DNA from: Hydractinia symbiolongicarpus
Lineage: Eukaryota; Cnidaria; Hydrozoa; Anthoathecata; Hydractiniidae
Assembly: GCF_029227915.1 (NCBI RefSeq)
Contig: NC_079876.1
Coordinates: forward strand, 29,547,828-29,611,827
Length of the DNA stretch: 64,000 nucleotides
Reading direction: 5' to 3'
The notes under the pieces: generated by a model
The model's database searches: none
What the model was told of the DNA's origin: nothing
The model's input: only the letters and a program-made list of their open reading frames with translations
Made by a program: the position numbers and the translations under genes
In this document: in pieces, positions 46,096 through 58,247 of the stretch
Layout of the letters: every line of letters starts with the position of its first letter
Position numbering within the stretch: position 1 is the first letter of the stretch

Positions 46096-46177
46096 TACCA
46101 GAGGTGAGGTTCGAACCCACGCAGACAATCGTCCATGGAACTTAAGTTCAACGCCTTAACCACTCGGCCACCCTGGT
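46096..46177 (-). pseudogene. tRNA-Leu relic copy 96
   Basis: One base lost at the variable-arm/anticodon-stem boundary, plus a mispaired anticodon stem (TTGAA with a shortened partner) and G52.U62. Confidence 0.68.
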
Positions 46178-46547
46178 TGAACATTCAGGTTAATAAGGTT
46201 ACTTGAATTTGGAAAGGGTACGGGAAATGAACCTTGGTATTCTAAATCGCCCAAGAGCATTACCATTTGACGAACTTCAGAGTTTTCAATAATTTGCCGT
46301 TTTGATAACTCAAGAAAATGAATGAAACCGCAAGATGGGATGGTAATATCTGGGATTTTGAGCTTGAAAGTTTGAGATATGGAAGGCATAATTGCGCATC
46401 GTGAAATAACGGCTTGTAGAATTATTGGTGCTATTCCATTTCGCCATGTGCGATATTTCACCACAAGGTATCATATTGACGCATTTCCACGGTTAAATCT
46501 CTCCAAGCATCCCTCAATCTTGTTATCACACAGGTTAGCCTAGCTAA

Positions 46548-46630
46548 TACCAGAGGTGGGGTTCGAACCCATGCGGACAATAGTCCATTGGAACTTAAGT
46601 CCAACGCCTTAACCACTCGGCCAGCCTGGT
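46548..46630 (-). tRNA. trnL-UAA: tRNA-Leu(UAA) copy 97
   Basis: Class M with acceptor C7.C66. Confidence 0.8.
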
Positions 46631-47001
46631 TGAAATTTCAAGTTAATAAGGTTACTTGAACTTGGAAAAAGTGCTGGCAATGAATCTTATTATTTTAAAT
46701 TGCGCAAGAGCATTACCATTTGACGACCTTCAGACTTTTCAATAATTTGCCGTTTTGATAACTCAACAGATTGACTAGAACTGCAAAAAATTATGGCAAT
46801 ATCTGTGATTTTGAGTTTAAAAGTTTGAGACATGGAAGGAATAATTGCGCATTGTGAATTAACGGCTGGTACAACTATTGCAGCTGTTCTACCTCTCCAA
46901 GTTCGATACTTCGCCACAACGTGTCCTGGCAAACACATTTCCACGATTAAAACTCTACAAGCATCCCTCAATCTTCTTATCACACAAGTTAGCCTAGCTA
47001 A

Positions 47002-47084
47002 TACCAGAGGTGAGGTTCGAACCCACGCAGACAATCGTCCATTGGAACTTAAGTTCAACGCCTTAGCCACTCGGCCACCCTGGT
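47002..47084 (-). tRNA. trnL-UAA: tRNA-Leu(UAA) copy 98
   Basis: G52.U62, A30.C40 in the anticodon stem, D-loop change GGCTAA, and a variable-arm change. Confidence 0.74.
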
Positions 47085-47454
47085 TGAACATTCAGGTTAA
47101 TAAGGTTACTTGAATTTGGAAAGGGTACGGGAAATGAACCTTGGTATTCTAAATCGCCCAAGAGCATTACCATTTGACGACCTTCAGAGTTTTCAATAAT
47201 TTGCCGTTTTGATAACTCAACAAAATGAATGGAACTGCAAGATGGGTTGGTAATATCTGGGATTTTGAGCTTGAAAGTTTGGGATATGGAAGGCATAATT
47301 GCGCGTCGTGAAATAACGGCTTGTAGAATTATTGGTGCTATTCCATTTCGCCATGTGCGATATTTCACCACAAGGTATCATGTTAACGCATTTCCACGGT
47401 TAAATCTCTCCAAGCATCCCTCAATCTTCTTATCACACAGGTTAGCCTAGCTAA

Positions 47455-47537
47455 TACCAGAGGTGGGGTTCGAACCCACGCGGACAATCGTCCATTGGAA
47501 CTTAAGTCCAACGCCTTAACCACTCGGCCACCCTGGT
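47455..47537 (-). tRNA. trnL-UAA: tRNA-Leu(UAA) copy 99
   Basis: Identical to reference. Confidence 0.97.
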
Positions 47538-47660
47538 TGAAATGTCAGGTTAATAAGGTTACTTGATCTTGGAAAACAACGTATCATGTTAACACATTTC
47601 CACGGTTAAAACTCTCCAAGCATCCCTCAATCTTCTTATCACACAGGTTAGCCTAGCTAA

Positions 47661-47743
47661 TACCAGAGGTGGGGTTCGAATCCATGCGGACAATAGTCCA
47701 TTGGAACTTAAGTCCAACGGCTAAACCACTCGGCCACCCTGGT
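47661..47743 (-). tRNA. trnL-UAA: tRNA-Leu(UAA) copy 100
   Basis: Short 206-bp unit. A53.C61 and A49.C65 in the T-stem; D-stem 3' strand altered (GTTTAGCCG). Confidence 0.67.
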
Positions 47744-48113
47744 TGAAATTTCAAGTTAATAAGGTTACTTGAACTTGGAAAAAGTACTGGCAATGAATCT
47801 TATTATTTTAAATCGCCCAAGAGCATTACCATTTGACGACCTTCAGATTTTTGAATAATTTGCCATTTTGATAATTCAACAAAATGAATGGAACTGCAAA
47901 ATGGAATGGTAATTTTTGGGATTTTGAGTTTGAAAGTTTCAGATATGGAAGGCATTATTGCGTATCGTGAAATAACCGCTGGTAGAATTATTGGGGCTAT
48001 TCTATTTTGCCCTGTTGGATAATTCAACACAACGTATCATGTTAACACATTTCCACGGTTAAAACTCGCCAAGCATCCCTCAATCTTCTTATCACACAGG
48101 TTAGCCTAGCTAA

Positions 48114-48196
48114 TACCAGAGATGGGGTTCGAACCCATGCGGACAATAGTCCATTGGAACTTAAGTCCAACGCCTTAACCACTCGGCCACCCTGGT
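48114..48196 (-). tRNA. trnL-UAA: tRNA-Leu(UAA) copy 101
   Basis: Clean class A: A49-U65 pairs and every other stem is consensus. Looks functional. Confidence 0.95.
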
Positions 48197-48567
48197 TGAA
48201 ATTTCAAGTTAATAAGGTTACCTGAACTTGGAAAAAGTACTGGCAATGAATCTTATTACTTTAAATCGCGCAAGAGCATTACCATTTGACGACCTTCAGA
48301 CATTTCAATAATTTGCCGTTTTGATAACTCAACAGATTGATTGGAACTGCAAAAAATTGTGGCAATATCTGTGATTTTGAGTTTGAAAGTTTGAGACATG
48401 GAAGGAATAATTGCGCATTGTGAAATAAAGGCTGGTACAACTATTGCAGCTGTTCTACCTCTCCAAGTTCGATACTTCGCCACAACGTGTCATGGCAAGC
48501 ACATTTTCACGATTAAAACTCTACAAGCATCCCTCAATCTTCTTTTCACACAGGTTAGCCTAGCTAA

Positions 48568-48650
48568 TACCAGAGGTGGGGTTCGAACCCACGCGGACAA
48601 TCGTCCATTGGAACTTAAGTCCAACGCCTTAACCACTCGGCCACCCTGGT
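48568..48650 (-). tRNA. trnL-UAA: tRNA-Leu(UAA) copy 102
   Basis: Identical to reference. Confidence 0.97.
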
Positions 48651-49021
48651 TGAACATTCCGGTTAATACGGTTACTTGAATTTGGAAAGGGTACGGGAAA
48701 TGAACCTTGGTATTCTAAATCGCCCAAAAGCATTACCATTTGACGACCTTCAGATTTTTCAATAATTTGCCCTTTTGATAACTCAACAAAATGAATGGAA
48801 CTGCAAAATGGGATGGCAATTTCTGTGATTTTGAGTTTGAAAGTTTGAGACATGGAAGGAATAATTGCGCATTGTGAATTAACGGCTGGTACAACTATTG
48901 CAGCTGTTCTACCTCTCCAAGTTCGATACTTCGCCACAACGTGTCCTGGCAAACACATTTCCACGATTAAAACTCTACAAGCATCCCTCAATCTTCTTAT
49001 CACACAAGTTAGCCTAGCTAA

Positions 49022-49104
49022 TACCAGAGTTGAGGTTCGAACCCACGCGGACAATCGTTCATTGGAACTTAAGTTCAACGCCTTAACCACTCGGCCACCC
49101 TGGT
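49022..49104 (-). tRNA. trnL-UAA: tRNA-Leu(UAA) copy 103
   Basis: T-stem 3' strand CTCAA gives G49.A65 and G52.U62; anticodon stem A30.C40. Confidence 0.72.
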
Positions 49105-49474
49105 TGAACATTCAGGTTAATAAGGTTACTTGAATTTGGAAAGGGTACGGGAAATGAACCTTGGTATTCTAAATCGCCCAAGAGCATTACCATTTGACGA
49201 CCTTCAGAGTTTTTAATAATTTGCCGTTTTGATAACTCAACAAAATGAATGGAACTGCAAGATGGGTTGGTAATATCTGGGATTTTGAGCTTGAAAGTTT
49301 GGGATATGGAAGGCATAATTGCGCATCGTGAAATAACGGCTTGTAGAATTATTGGTGCTATTCCATTTCGCCATGTGCGATATTTCACCACAAAGTATCA
49401 TGTTAAGGCATTTCCACGGTTAAAACTCTCCAAGCGTCCCTCAATCTTCTTATCACACAGGTTAGCCTAGCTAA

Positions 49475-49557
49475 TACCAGAGGTGGGGTTCGAACCCACG
49501 CGGACAATCGTCCATTGGAACTTAAGTCCAACGCCTTAACCACTCGGCCACCCTGGT
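49475..49557 (-). tRNA. trnL-UAA: tRNA-Leu(UAA) copy 104
   Basis: Identical to reference; partner of copy 99 at 2020 bp. Confidence 0.97.
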
Positions 49558-49680
49558 TGAAATTTCAGGTTAATAAGGTTACTTGATCTGGGAAAACAAC
49601 GTATCATGTTAACACATTTCCACGGTTAAAACTCTCCAAGCATCCCTCAATCTTCTTATCACACAGGTTAGCCTAGCTAT

Positions 49681-49763
49681 TACCAGAGGTGGGGTTCGAA
49701 TCCATGCGGACAATAGTCCATTGGAACTTAAGTCCAACGGCTTAACCACTCGGCCACCCTGGT
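49681..49763 (-). tRNA. trnL-UAA: tRNA-Leu(UAA) copy 105
   Basis: Short 206-bp unit; A53.C61 and a D-stem 3' strand changed to GCC, which cannot pair with GCC. Confidence 0.68.
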
Positions 49764-50133
49764 TGAAATTTCAAGTTAATAAGGTTACTTGAACTTGGAA
49801 AAAGTACTGGCAATGAATCTTATTATTTTAAATCGCCCAAGAGCATTACCATTTGACGACCTTCAGATTTTTGAATAATTTGCCCTTTTGATAACTCAAC
49901 AAAATGAATGGAACTGCAAAATGGAATGGTAATTTTTGGGATTTTGAGTTTGAAAGTTTCAGATATGGAAGGCATTATTGCGTATCGTGAAATAACCGCT
50001 GGTAGAATTATTGGGGCTATTCTATTTTGCCCTGTTGGATAATTCAACACAACGTATCATGTTAACACATTTCCACGGTTAAAACTCGCCAAGCATCCCT
50101 CAATCTTCTTATCACACAGGTTAGCCTAGCTAA

Positions 50134-50216
50134 TACCAGAGATGGGGTTCGAACCAATGCGGACAATAGTCCATTGGAACTTAAGTCCAACGCCTTAACC
50201 ACTCGGCCACCCTGGT
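50134..50216 (-). tRNA. trnL-UAA: tRNA-Leu(UAA) copy 106
   Basis: Class A with U51.C63 in the T-stem. Confidence 0.82.
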
Positions 50217-50587
50217 TGAAATTTCAAGTTAATAAGGTTACTTGAACTTGGAAAAAGTACTGGCAATGAATCTTATTACTTTAAATCGCGCAAGAGCATT
50301 ACCATTTGACGACCTTCAGACATTTCAATAATTTGCCGTTTTGATAACTCAACAGATTGACTGGAACTGCAAAAAATTGTGGCAATATCTGTGATTTTGA
50401 GTTTGAAAGTTTGAGACATGGAAGGAATAATTGCGCATTGTGAAATAAAGGCTGGTACAACTATTGCAGCTGTTCTACATCTCCAAGTTCGATACTTCGC
50501 CACAACGTGTCATGGCAAGCACATTTCCACGATTAAAACTCTACAAGCATCCCTCAATCTTCTTTTCACACAGGTTAGCCTAGCTAA

Positions 50588-50670
50588 TACCAGAGGTGGG
50601 GTTTGAACCCACGCGGACAATCGTCCATTGGAACTTAAGTCCAACGCCTTAACCACTCGCCCACCCTGGT
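50588..50670 (-). tRNA. trnL-UAA: tRNA-Leu(UAA) copy 107
   Basis: Class G, T-loop TTCAAAC (acceptable), D-stem G11.G24 mismatch which also alters box A (TGGGCGAGTGG). Confidence 0.8.
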
Positions 50671-51040
50671 TGAACATTCCGGTTAATAAGGTTACTTGAA
50701 TTTGGAAAGGGTACGGGAAATGAACCTTGGTATTCTAAATCGCCCAAGAGCATTACCATTTGACGACCTTCAGATTTTTCAATAAGTTGCCCTTTTGATA
50801 ACTCAACAAAATGAATGGAACTGCAAAATGGGATGGTAATATTTGGGATTTTAAGTTTGAAAATTTGAGAAATGGAAGGACTAATTGCGCATTGTGAAAT
50901 AACGGCTGGTACAACTATTGCAGTTGTTCTATTTCTCCAGGTTCGATACTTCGCCAGAACGTGTCATGGCAAACACATTTCCACGTTTAAATTCCCCAAG
51001 CATCCTTCAATAATCTTATCACCGAGATAAACCTAGCTAA

Positions 51041-51123
51041 TACCAGAGGTGGGGTTCGAACCCACGCGGACAATCGTCCATTGGAACTTAAGTCCAACGC
51101 CTTAACCACTCGGCCACCCTGGT
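51041..51123 (-). tRNA. trnL-UAA: tRNA-Leu(UAA) copy 108
   Basis: Identical to reference, yet its trailer is the TTTAAA type without T4. Confidence 0.97.
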
Positions 51124-51494
51124 TGAATTTTCAGGTTACCAAGGTTACTTGAACTTGGAAAACGTACTGGCAATGAACCTTAGTATTCAAATTCGCGCAA
51201 GAGCACTACCATTTGACAAACTTCAGATTTTTCAATAATTTGCCCTTTTGATAACTCAACAAAATGAATGGAACTGCAAAATGGGATGGTAATATTTGGG
51301 ATTTTAAGTTTAAAAATTTGAGACATGGAAGGAATAATTGCGCATTGTGAATTAACGGCTGGTACAACTATTGCAGCTGTTCTACCTCTGCAAGTTCGAT
51401 ACTTCGCCACAACGTGTCCTGGCAAACACATTTCCACGATTAAAACTCTACAAGCATCCCTCAATCTTCTTATCACACAAGTTAGCCTAGCTAA

Positions 51495-51577
51495 TACCAG
51501 AGGTGAGGTTCGAACCCACGCGGACAATCGTCCATTGGAACTTAAGTTCAACGCCTTAACCACTCGGCCACCCTGGT
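51495..51577 (-). tRNA. trnL-UAA: tRNA-Leu(UAA) copy 109
   Basis: G52.U62 wobble and A30.C40 in the anticodon stem. Confidence 0.82.
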
Positions 51578-51947
51578 TGAACATTCAGGTTAATAAGGTT
51601 ACTTGAATTTGGAAAGGGTACGGGAAATGAACCTTGGTATTCTAAATCGCCCAAGAGCATTACCATTTGACGACTTTCAGAGTTTTCAATAATTTGCCGT
51701 TTTGATAACTCAACAAAATGAATGGAACTGCAAGATGGGTTGGTAATATCTGGGATTTTGAGCTTGAAAGTTTGGGATATGGAAGGCATAATTGCGCATC
51801 GTGAAATAACGGCTTGTAGAATTATTGCAGTTGTTCTATTTCTCCAGGTTCGATACTTCGCCAGAACGTGTCATGGCAAACACATTTCCACGTTTAAAGT
51901 CTCCAAGCATCCTTCAATAATCTTATCACCGAGATAAACCTAGCTAA

Positions 51948-52030
51948 TGCCAGAGGTGGGGTTCGAACCCACGCGGACAATCGTCCATTGGAACTTAAGT
52001 CCAACGCCTTAACCACTCGGCCACCCTGGT
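51948..52030 (-). tRNA. trnL-UAA: tRNA-Leu(UAA) copy 110
   Basis: Consensus except U72 to C, opening the A1-U72 pair. No T4. Confidence 0.87.
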
Positions 52031-52399
52031 TGAATTTTCAGGTTACCAAGGTTACTTGAACTTGGAAAACGTACTGGCAATGAACCTTAGTATTCAAATT
52101 CGCGCAAGAGCACTACCATTTGACGACCTTCAGATTTTTCAATAATTTACCCTTTTGATAACGCAACAAAATGAATGGAACTGCAAAATGGGATGGTAAT
52201 ATTTGGGATTTTAAGTTTGAAAGTGTCAGATATGGAAGGCATTATTGCGTATCGTGAAGTAACAGCTGGTAGAATTATTGGGGCTATTGTATTTCGCCCT
52301 GTGGCATAATTCAACACAACGTGTCATGTTAACACATTTCCACGTTAAATCTCTCCAAGCATCCCTCAATCTTTTTATCACACAGGTTAGCCTAGCTAA

Positions 52400-52482
52400 T
52401 ACCAGAGGTGGGGTTCGAACCCATGCGGACAATAGTCCATTGGAACTTAAGTCCAACGCCTTAACCACTCGGCCACCCTGGT
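52400..52482 (-). tRNA. trnL-UAA: tRNA-Leu(UAA) copy 111
   Basis: Plain class M. The trailer has lost one G before AACGTGG and reads TTTAACG, so no T4. Confidence 0.91.
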
Positions 52483-52853
52483 TGAAATTTCAAGTTAATA
52501 AGGTTACTTGAACTTGGAAAAAGTGCTGGCAATGAATCTTATTATTTTAAATCGCGCAAGAGCATTACCATTGGACGACCTTCAGACTTTTCAATAATTT
52601 GCCGTTTTGATAACTCAACAGATTGACTAGAACTGCAAAAAATTATGGCAATATCTGTGATTTTGGGTTTGAAAGTTTGAGACATGGAAGGAATAATTGT
52701 GCATTGTGAATTAACGGCTGGTACAACTATTGCAGCTGTTCTACCTCTCCAAGTTCGATACTTCGCCACAATGTGTCCTGGCAAACACATTTCCACGATT
52801 AAAACTCTACAAGCATCCCTCAATCTTCTTATCACACAAGTTAGCCTAGCTAA

Positions 52854-52936
52854 TACCAGAGGTGTGGTTCGAACCCACGCGGACAATCGTCCATTGGAAC
52901 TTAAGTCCAACGCCTTAACCACTCGGCCACCCTGGT
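52854..52936 (-). tRNA. trnL-UAA: tRNA-Leu(UAA) copy 112
   Basis: Consensus except G52.A62. Confidence 0.84.
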
Positions 52937-53306
52937 TGAACATTCAGGTTAATAAGGTTACTTGAATTTGGAAAGGGTACGAGAAATGAACCTTGGTATT
53001 CTAAATCGCCCAAGAGCATTACCATTTGACGAACTTCAGAGTTTTCAATAATTTGCCGTTTTGATAAATCAAGAAAATAAATGAAACCGCAAGATGGGAT
53101 GGTAATATCTGGGATTTTGAGCTTGAAAGTTTGAGATATGGAAGGCATAATTGCGAATCGTGAAATAACGGCTTGTAGAATTATTGGTGCTATTCTATTT
53201 CGCCATGTGCGATATTTCACCACAAGGTATCATGTTAACGCACTTCCACGGTTAAAACTCTCCAAGCGTCCCTCAATCTTCTTATCACACAAGTTAGCCT
53301 AGCTAA

Positions 53307-53389
53307 TACCAGAGGTGAGGTTCGAACCCACGCGGACAATCGTCCATTGGAACTTAAGTCCAACGCCTTAACCACTCGGCCACCCTGGT
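53307..53389 (-). tRNA. trnL-UAA: tRNA-Leu(UAA) copy 113
   Basis: Consensus except G52.U62 wobble; looks functional. Confidence 0.93.
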
Positions 53390-53759
53390 TGAACATTCAG
53401 GTTAATAAGGTTACTTGAATTTGGAAAGGGTACGGGAAATGAACCTTGGTATTCTAAATCGCCCAAGAGCATTACCATTTGACGACCTTCAGAGTTTTCA
53501 ATAATTTGCCGTTTTGATAACTCAACAAAATGAATGGAACTGCAAGATGGGTTGGTAATATCTGGGATTTTGAGCTTGAAAGTTTGGGATATGGAAGGCA
53601 TAATTGCGCATCGTGAAATAACGGCTTGTAGAATTATTGGTGCTTTTCCATTTCGCCATGTGCGATATTTCACCACAAGGTATCATGTTAAGGCATTTCC
53701 ACGGTTAAAACTCTCCAAGCGTTCCTCAATCTTCTTATCACACAGGTTAGCCTAGCTAA

Positions 53760-53842
53760 TACCAGAGGTGGGGTTCGAACCCACGCGGACAATCGTCCAT
53801 TGGAACTTAAGTCCAACGCCTTAACCACTCGGCCACCCTGGT
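53760..53842 (-). tRNA. trnL-UAA: tRNA-Leu(UAA) copy 114
   Basis: Identical to reference. Confidence 0.97.
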
Positions 53843-53965
53843 TGAAATTTCAGGTTAATAAGGTTACTTGATCTTGGAAAACAACGTATCATGTTAACAC
53901 ATTTCCACGGTTAAAACTCTCCAAGCATCCCTCAATCTTCTTATCACACAGGGTAGCCTAGCTAA

Positions 53966-54048
53966 TACCAGAGGTGGGGTTCGAATCCATGCGGACAATA
54001 GTCCATTGGAACTTAAGTCCAACGGCTTAACCACTCGGCCACCCTGGT
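53966..54048 (-). tRNA. trnL-UAA: tRNA-Leu(UAA) copy 115
   Basis: Short 206-bp unit; same allele as copy 105. Confidence 0.68.
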
Positions 54049-54418
54049 TGAAATTTCAAGTTAATAAGGTTACTTGAACTTGGAAAAAGTACTGGCAATG
54101 AATCTTATTATTTTAAATCGCGCAAGAGCATTACCATTTGACGACCTTCAGATTTTTGAATTATTTGCCCTTTTGATAACTCAACAAAATGCATGGAACT
54201 GCAAAATGGAATGGTAATTCTTGGGATTTTGTGTTTGAAAGTTTCAGATATGGAAGGCATTATTGCGTATCGTGAAGTAACCGCTGGTAGAATTATTGGG
54301 GCTATTCTATTTTGCCCTGTTGGATAATTCAACACAACGTATCATGTTAACACATTTCCACGGTTAAAACTCGCCAAGCATCCCTCAATCTTCTTATCAC
54401 ACAGGTTAGCCTAGCTAA

Positions 54419-54501
54419 TACCAGAGATGGGGTTCGAACCCATGCGCACAGTAGTCCATTGGAACTTAAGTCCAACGCCTTAACCACTCGGCCACCCTGG
54501 T
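54419..54501 (-). tRNA. trnL-UAA: tRNA-Leu(UAA) copy 116
   Basis: Class A; variable-arm 3' strand GTGC mispairs at one position. Confidence 0.83.
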
Positions 54502-54624
54502 TGAAATTTCAAGTTAATAAGGTTACTTGAACTTGGAAAACAACGTATCATGTTAACACATTCCTACGGTTAAAACTCGCCAGGCATCCCTTAATCTTCT
54601 TATCACACAGGTTAGCCTAGCTAA

Positions 54625-54707
54625 TACCAGAGATGGGGTTCGAACCCATGCTGACAATAGTCCATTTGAACTTAAGTCCAACGCCTTAACCACTCGGCCA
54701 CCCTGGT
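54625..54707 (-). tRNA. trnL-UAA: tRNA-Leu(UAA) copy 117
   Basis: Class A in a 206-bp short unit; G29.A41 and one variable-arm mismatch. Confidence 0.79.
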
Positions 54708-55076
54708 TGAAATATTAAGTTAATAAGGTTACTTGAACTTGGAAAAAGTACTGGCAATGAATCTTATTATTTTAAATCGCTCAAGAGCATTACCATTTGA
54801 CGACCTTCAGATTTTTCAATAATTTGCCGTTTTGATAACTCAACAGATTGACTGGAACTGCAAAAAAATATGGCAATATCTGTGATTTTGAGTTTGAAAG
54901 TTTGAGATATGGAAGGCATAATTGCGCATCGTGAAATAACGGCTTGTAGAATTATTGGTGCTATTCCATTTCGCCATGTGCGATATTTCACCACAAGGTA
55001 TCATGTTAACGCATTTCCACGGTTAAACTCTCCAAGCGTCCCTCAATCTTCTTATCACACAGGTTAGCCTAGCTAA

Positions 55077-55159
55077 TACCAGAGGTGGGGTTCGAACCCA
55101 CGCGGACAATCGTCCATTGGAACTTAAGTCCAACGCCTTAACCACTCGGCTACCCTGGT
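55077..55159 (-). tRNA. trnL-UAA: tRNA-Leu(UAA) copy 118
   Basis: Consensus except G9 to A, which still fits box A (TAGCCGAGTGG). Looks functional. Confidence 0.94.
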
Positions 55160-55530
55160 TGAATTTTCAGGTTACCAAGGTTACTTGAACTTGGAAAACG
55201 TGCTGGCAATGAACCTTAGTATTCAAAATCGCGCAAGAGCCCTACCATTTGACGACCTTCAGATTTTTCAATAATTTGCCGTTTTGATAACTCAACAGAT
55301 TGACTAGAACTGCAAAAAATTATGACAATATCTGTTATTTTGAGTTTGAAAGTTTGAGACATGGAAGGAATAATTGCGCATTTTGAATTAACGGCTGGTA
55401 CAACTATTGCAGCTGTTCTACCTCTCCAAGTTCGATACTTCGCCACAACGTGTAATGGCAAACACATTTCCACGATTAAAACTCTACAAGCATTCCTCAA
55501 TCTTCTTATCACACAGGTTAGCCTAGCTAA

Positions 55531-55613
55531 TACCAGAGGTGGGGTTCGAACCCACACGAACAATCGTCCATTGGAACTTAAGTCCAACGCCTTAACCACT
55601 CGGCCACCCTGGT
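55531..55613 (-). tRNA. trnL-UAA: tRNA-Leu(UAA) copy 119
   Basis: Class G with a variable-arm G.U and one junction change; stems otherwise intact. Confidence 0.91.
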
Positions 55614-55984
55614 TGAACATTCAGGTTAATAAGGTTACTTGAATTTGGAAAAGGTACGGGAAATGAACCTTGGTATTCTAAATCGCCCAAGAGCATTATT
55701 ATTTGACGACCTTCAGACTTTTCAATAATTTGCCGTTTTGATAACTCAACAGATTGACTGGAACTGCAAAAAATTGTGGCAATATCTGTGATTTGGAGTT
55801 TGAAAGTTTGAGACATGGAAGGAATAATTGCGCATTGTGAAATAACGGCTGGTACAACTATTGCAGCTGTTCTACCTCTCCAAGTTCGATACTTCGCCAC
55901 AACGTGTCATGGCAAACACATTTCCACGATTAAAACTCTACAAGCATCCCTCAATCTTCTTATCACACAGGTTAGCCTAGCTAA

Positions 55985-56066
55985 TACCAGAGGGGGACTC
56001 GAACCCACGCGGACAATCGTCCATTGGAACTTAAGTCCAACGCCTTAACCACTCGGCCACCCTGGT
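55985..56066 (-). tRNA. trnL-UAA: tRNA-Leu(UAA) copy 120, one base short
   Basis: T-arm has lost one base and its loop reads TTCGAGT, followed by CCCC. Acceptor, D and anticodon arms consensus. Confidence 0.73.
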
Positions 56067-56436
56067 TAAACATTCAGGTTAATAAGGTTACTTGAATTTG
56101 GAAAGGGTACGGGAAATGAACCTTGGTATTCTAAAACGCTCAAGAGCATTACCATTTGACGACCTTCAGATTTTTCAATAATTTGCCTTTTTGATAACTT
56201 AACAAAATGAATGGAACTGCAAAATGGGATGGTAATATTTGGGATTTTAAGTTTGAAAGTGTCAGATATGGAAGGCGTTATTGCGTATCGTGAAGCAACG
56301 GCTGGTAGAATTATTGGGGCTATTCTATTTTACCCTGTGGGATAATTCAACACAACGTGTCATGTTAACACATTTCCACGGTTAAAACTCTCCAAGCATC
56401 CCTCAATCTTCTTATCACACAGGTTAGCCTAGCTAA

Positions 56437-56519
56437 TACCAGAGGTGGGGTTCGAACCCATGCGGACAATAGTCCATTGGAACTTAAGTCCAACGCCGTA
56501 ACCACTCGGCCACCCTGGT
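56437..56519 (-). tRNA. trnL-UAA: tRNA-Leu(UAA) copy 121
   Basis: Class M with a D-loop base change (GGTTAC). Confidence 0.87.
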
Positions 56520-56888
56520 TGAAATTTCAAGTTAATAAGGTTACTTGAACTTGGAAAAGTACTGGCAATGAATCTTATTATTTTAAATCGCGCAAGAGCA
56601 TTACCGTTTGACGACCTTCAGACTTTTCTATAATTTGCCGTTCTGATAACTCAACAAAATGAAAGGAACTGCAAAATGGGATGGTAATATTTAGGATTTT
56701 GAGTTTGAAAGTTTCAGATATGGAAGGCATTATTGCGTATCGTGAAGTAACGGCTGGTAGAATTATTGGGGCTATTCTATTTTGCCCTGAGGGATAATTC
56801 AACACAAGGTATCATGTTACCACATTTCCACGGATAAAACTCTCCAAGCATCCCTCAATCTTCTTATCACACAGGTTAGCCTAGCTAA

Positions 56889-56971
56889 TACCAGAGGTGG
56901 GGTTCGAACCCATGCGGACAATAGTCCATTGGAGCTTAAGGCAAACGCCTTAACCCCTCGGCCACCCTGGT
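56889..56971 (-). tRNA. trnL-UAA: tRNA-Leu(UAA) copy 122
   Basis: Class M; anticodon 5' strand TTTGC pairs poorly with TCCAA, D-loop GAGGGG. Probably dead. Confidence 0.65.
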
Positions 56972-57341
56972 TGAAATTTCAAGTTAATAAGGTTACTTAA
57001 ACTTGGAAAAAGTACTGGCAATGAATCTTATTATTTTAAATCGCGCAAGAGCATTACCATTTGACGACCTTCAGATTTTTCAATAACTTGCCCTTTAGAT
57101 AACTCAACAAAATGAATGGAATTGCAAAATGGGATGGTAATATTTGGGATTTTAAGTTTGAAAGTGTCAGATATGGAAGGCATTATTGCGTATCGTGAAG
57201 TAACGGCTGGTAGAATTATTGGGGCTATTCTCTTTTACCCTGTGGGATAATTCAACACAACGTGTCTTGTTAACACATTTCCCCGGTTAAAACTCTCCAA
57301 GCATCCCTCAATCTTCTTATCACACAGGTTAGCCTAGCTAA

Positions 57342-57424
57342 TAACAGAGGTGGGGTTCGAACCCATGCGGACAATAGTCCATTGGAACTTAAGTCCAACG
57401 CCTTAACCACTCGACCACCCTGGT
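57342..57424 (-). tRNA. trnL-UAA: tRNA-Leu(UAA) copy 123
   Basis: Class M with C2.U71 and D-stem U11.G24. Confidence 0.78.
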
Positions 57425-57794
57425 TGAAATTTCAAGTTAATAAGGTTACTTGAACTTGGAAAAAGTACTGGCAATGAATCTTATTATTCTAAATCGCGCA
57501 AGAGCATTACCATTTGACGACCTTCCGACTTTTCTATAATTTGCCGTTTTGATAACTCAACAAAATGAATGGAACTGCAAAATGGGATGGTAATATTTAG
57601 GATTTTGAGTTTGAAAGTTTCAGATATGGAAGGCATTATTGCGTATCGTGAAGTAACGGCTGGTAGAATTATTGGGGCTATTCTATTTTGCCCTGTGGGA
57701 TAATTCAAAACAACGTATCAAGTTAACACATTTCCACGGATAAAACTCTCCAAGTATCCCTCAATCTTCTTATCACACAGGTTAGCCTAGCTAA

Positions 57795-57877
57795 TACCAG
57801 AGGTGGGGTTCGAACCCATGCGGACAATAGTCAATTGGAACTTAAGTCCAACGCCTTAACCACTCGGCCACCCTGGT
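57795..57877 (-). tRNA. trnL-UAA: tRNA-Leu(UAA) copy 124
   Basis: Class M; base pair at the foot of the variable arm broken (U.C). Confidence 0.87.
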
Positions 57878-58247
57878 TGAAATTTCAAGTTAATAAGGTT
57901 ACTTAAACTTGGAAAAAGTACTGGCAATGAATCTTATTATTTTAAATCGCGCAAGAGCATTACCATTTGACGACCTTCAGACTTTTCTATAATTTGCCGT
58001 TTTGATAACTCAACAAAATGAATGGAACTGCAAAATGGGATGGTAATATTTCGGATTTTGAGTTTGAAAGTTTCAGATATGGAAAGCATTATTGCGTATC
58101 GTGAAGTAACGGCTGGTAGAATTATTGGGGCTATTCTATTTTGCCCTGTGTGATAATTCAAGACAACGTATCAAGTTAACACATTTCCACGGATAAAACT
58201 CTCCAAGTATCCCTCAATCTTCTTATCACACAGGTTAGCCTAGCTAA

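Larger units (their letters stand above)
43830..47084. repeat. four tandem ~907-bp dimers
   Basis: Copies 91/92, 93/94, 95/96 and 97/98 alternate a class M and a class G tRNA with lineage-specific spacers at 906-907 bp. Damage accumulates rightwards (copies 95, 96). Confidence 0.85.
47085..50850. repeat. 2020-bp tandem block (four units plus one short unit)
   Basis: Copies 99-102 and 104-107 pair at 2020 bp, including a short 206-bp unit in each. Similarity fades near 50850. Confidence 0.87.

Noticed and set aside
258-52943. Minus-strand open frames with MVKALDLSSNG and NQGGRVVKAL
   Set aside because: These are the tRNA sense strand read as protein, running on into trailer and spacer; no independent coding evidence.
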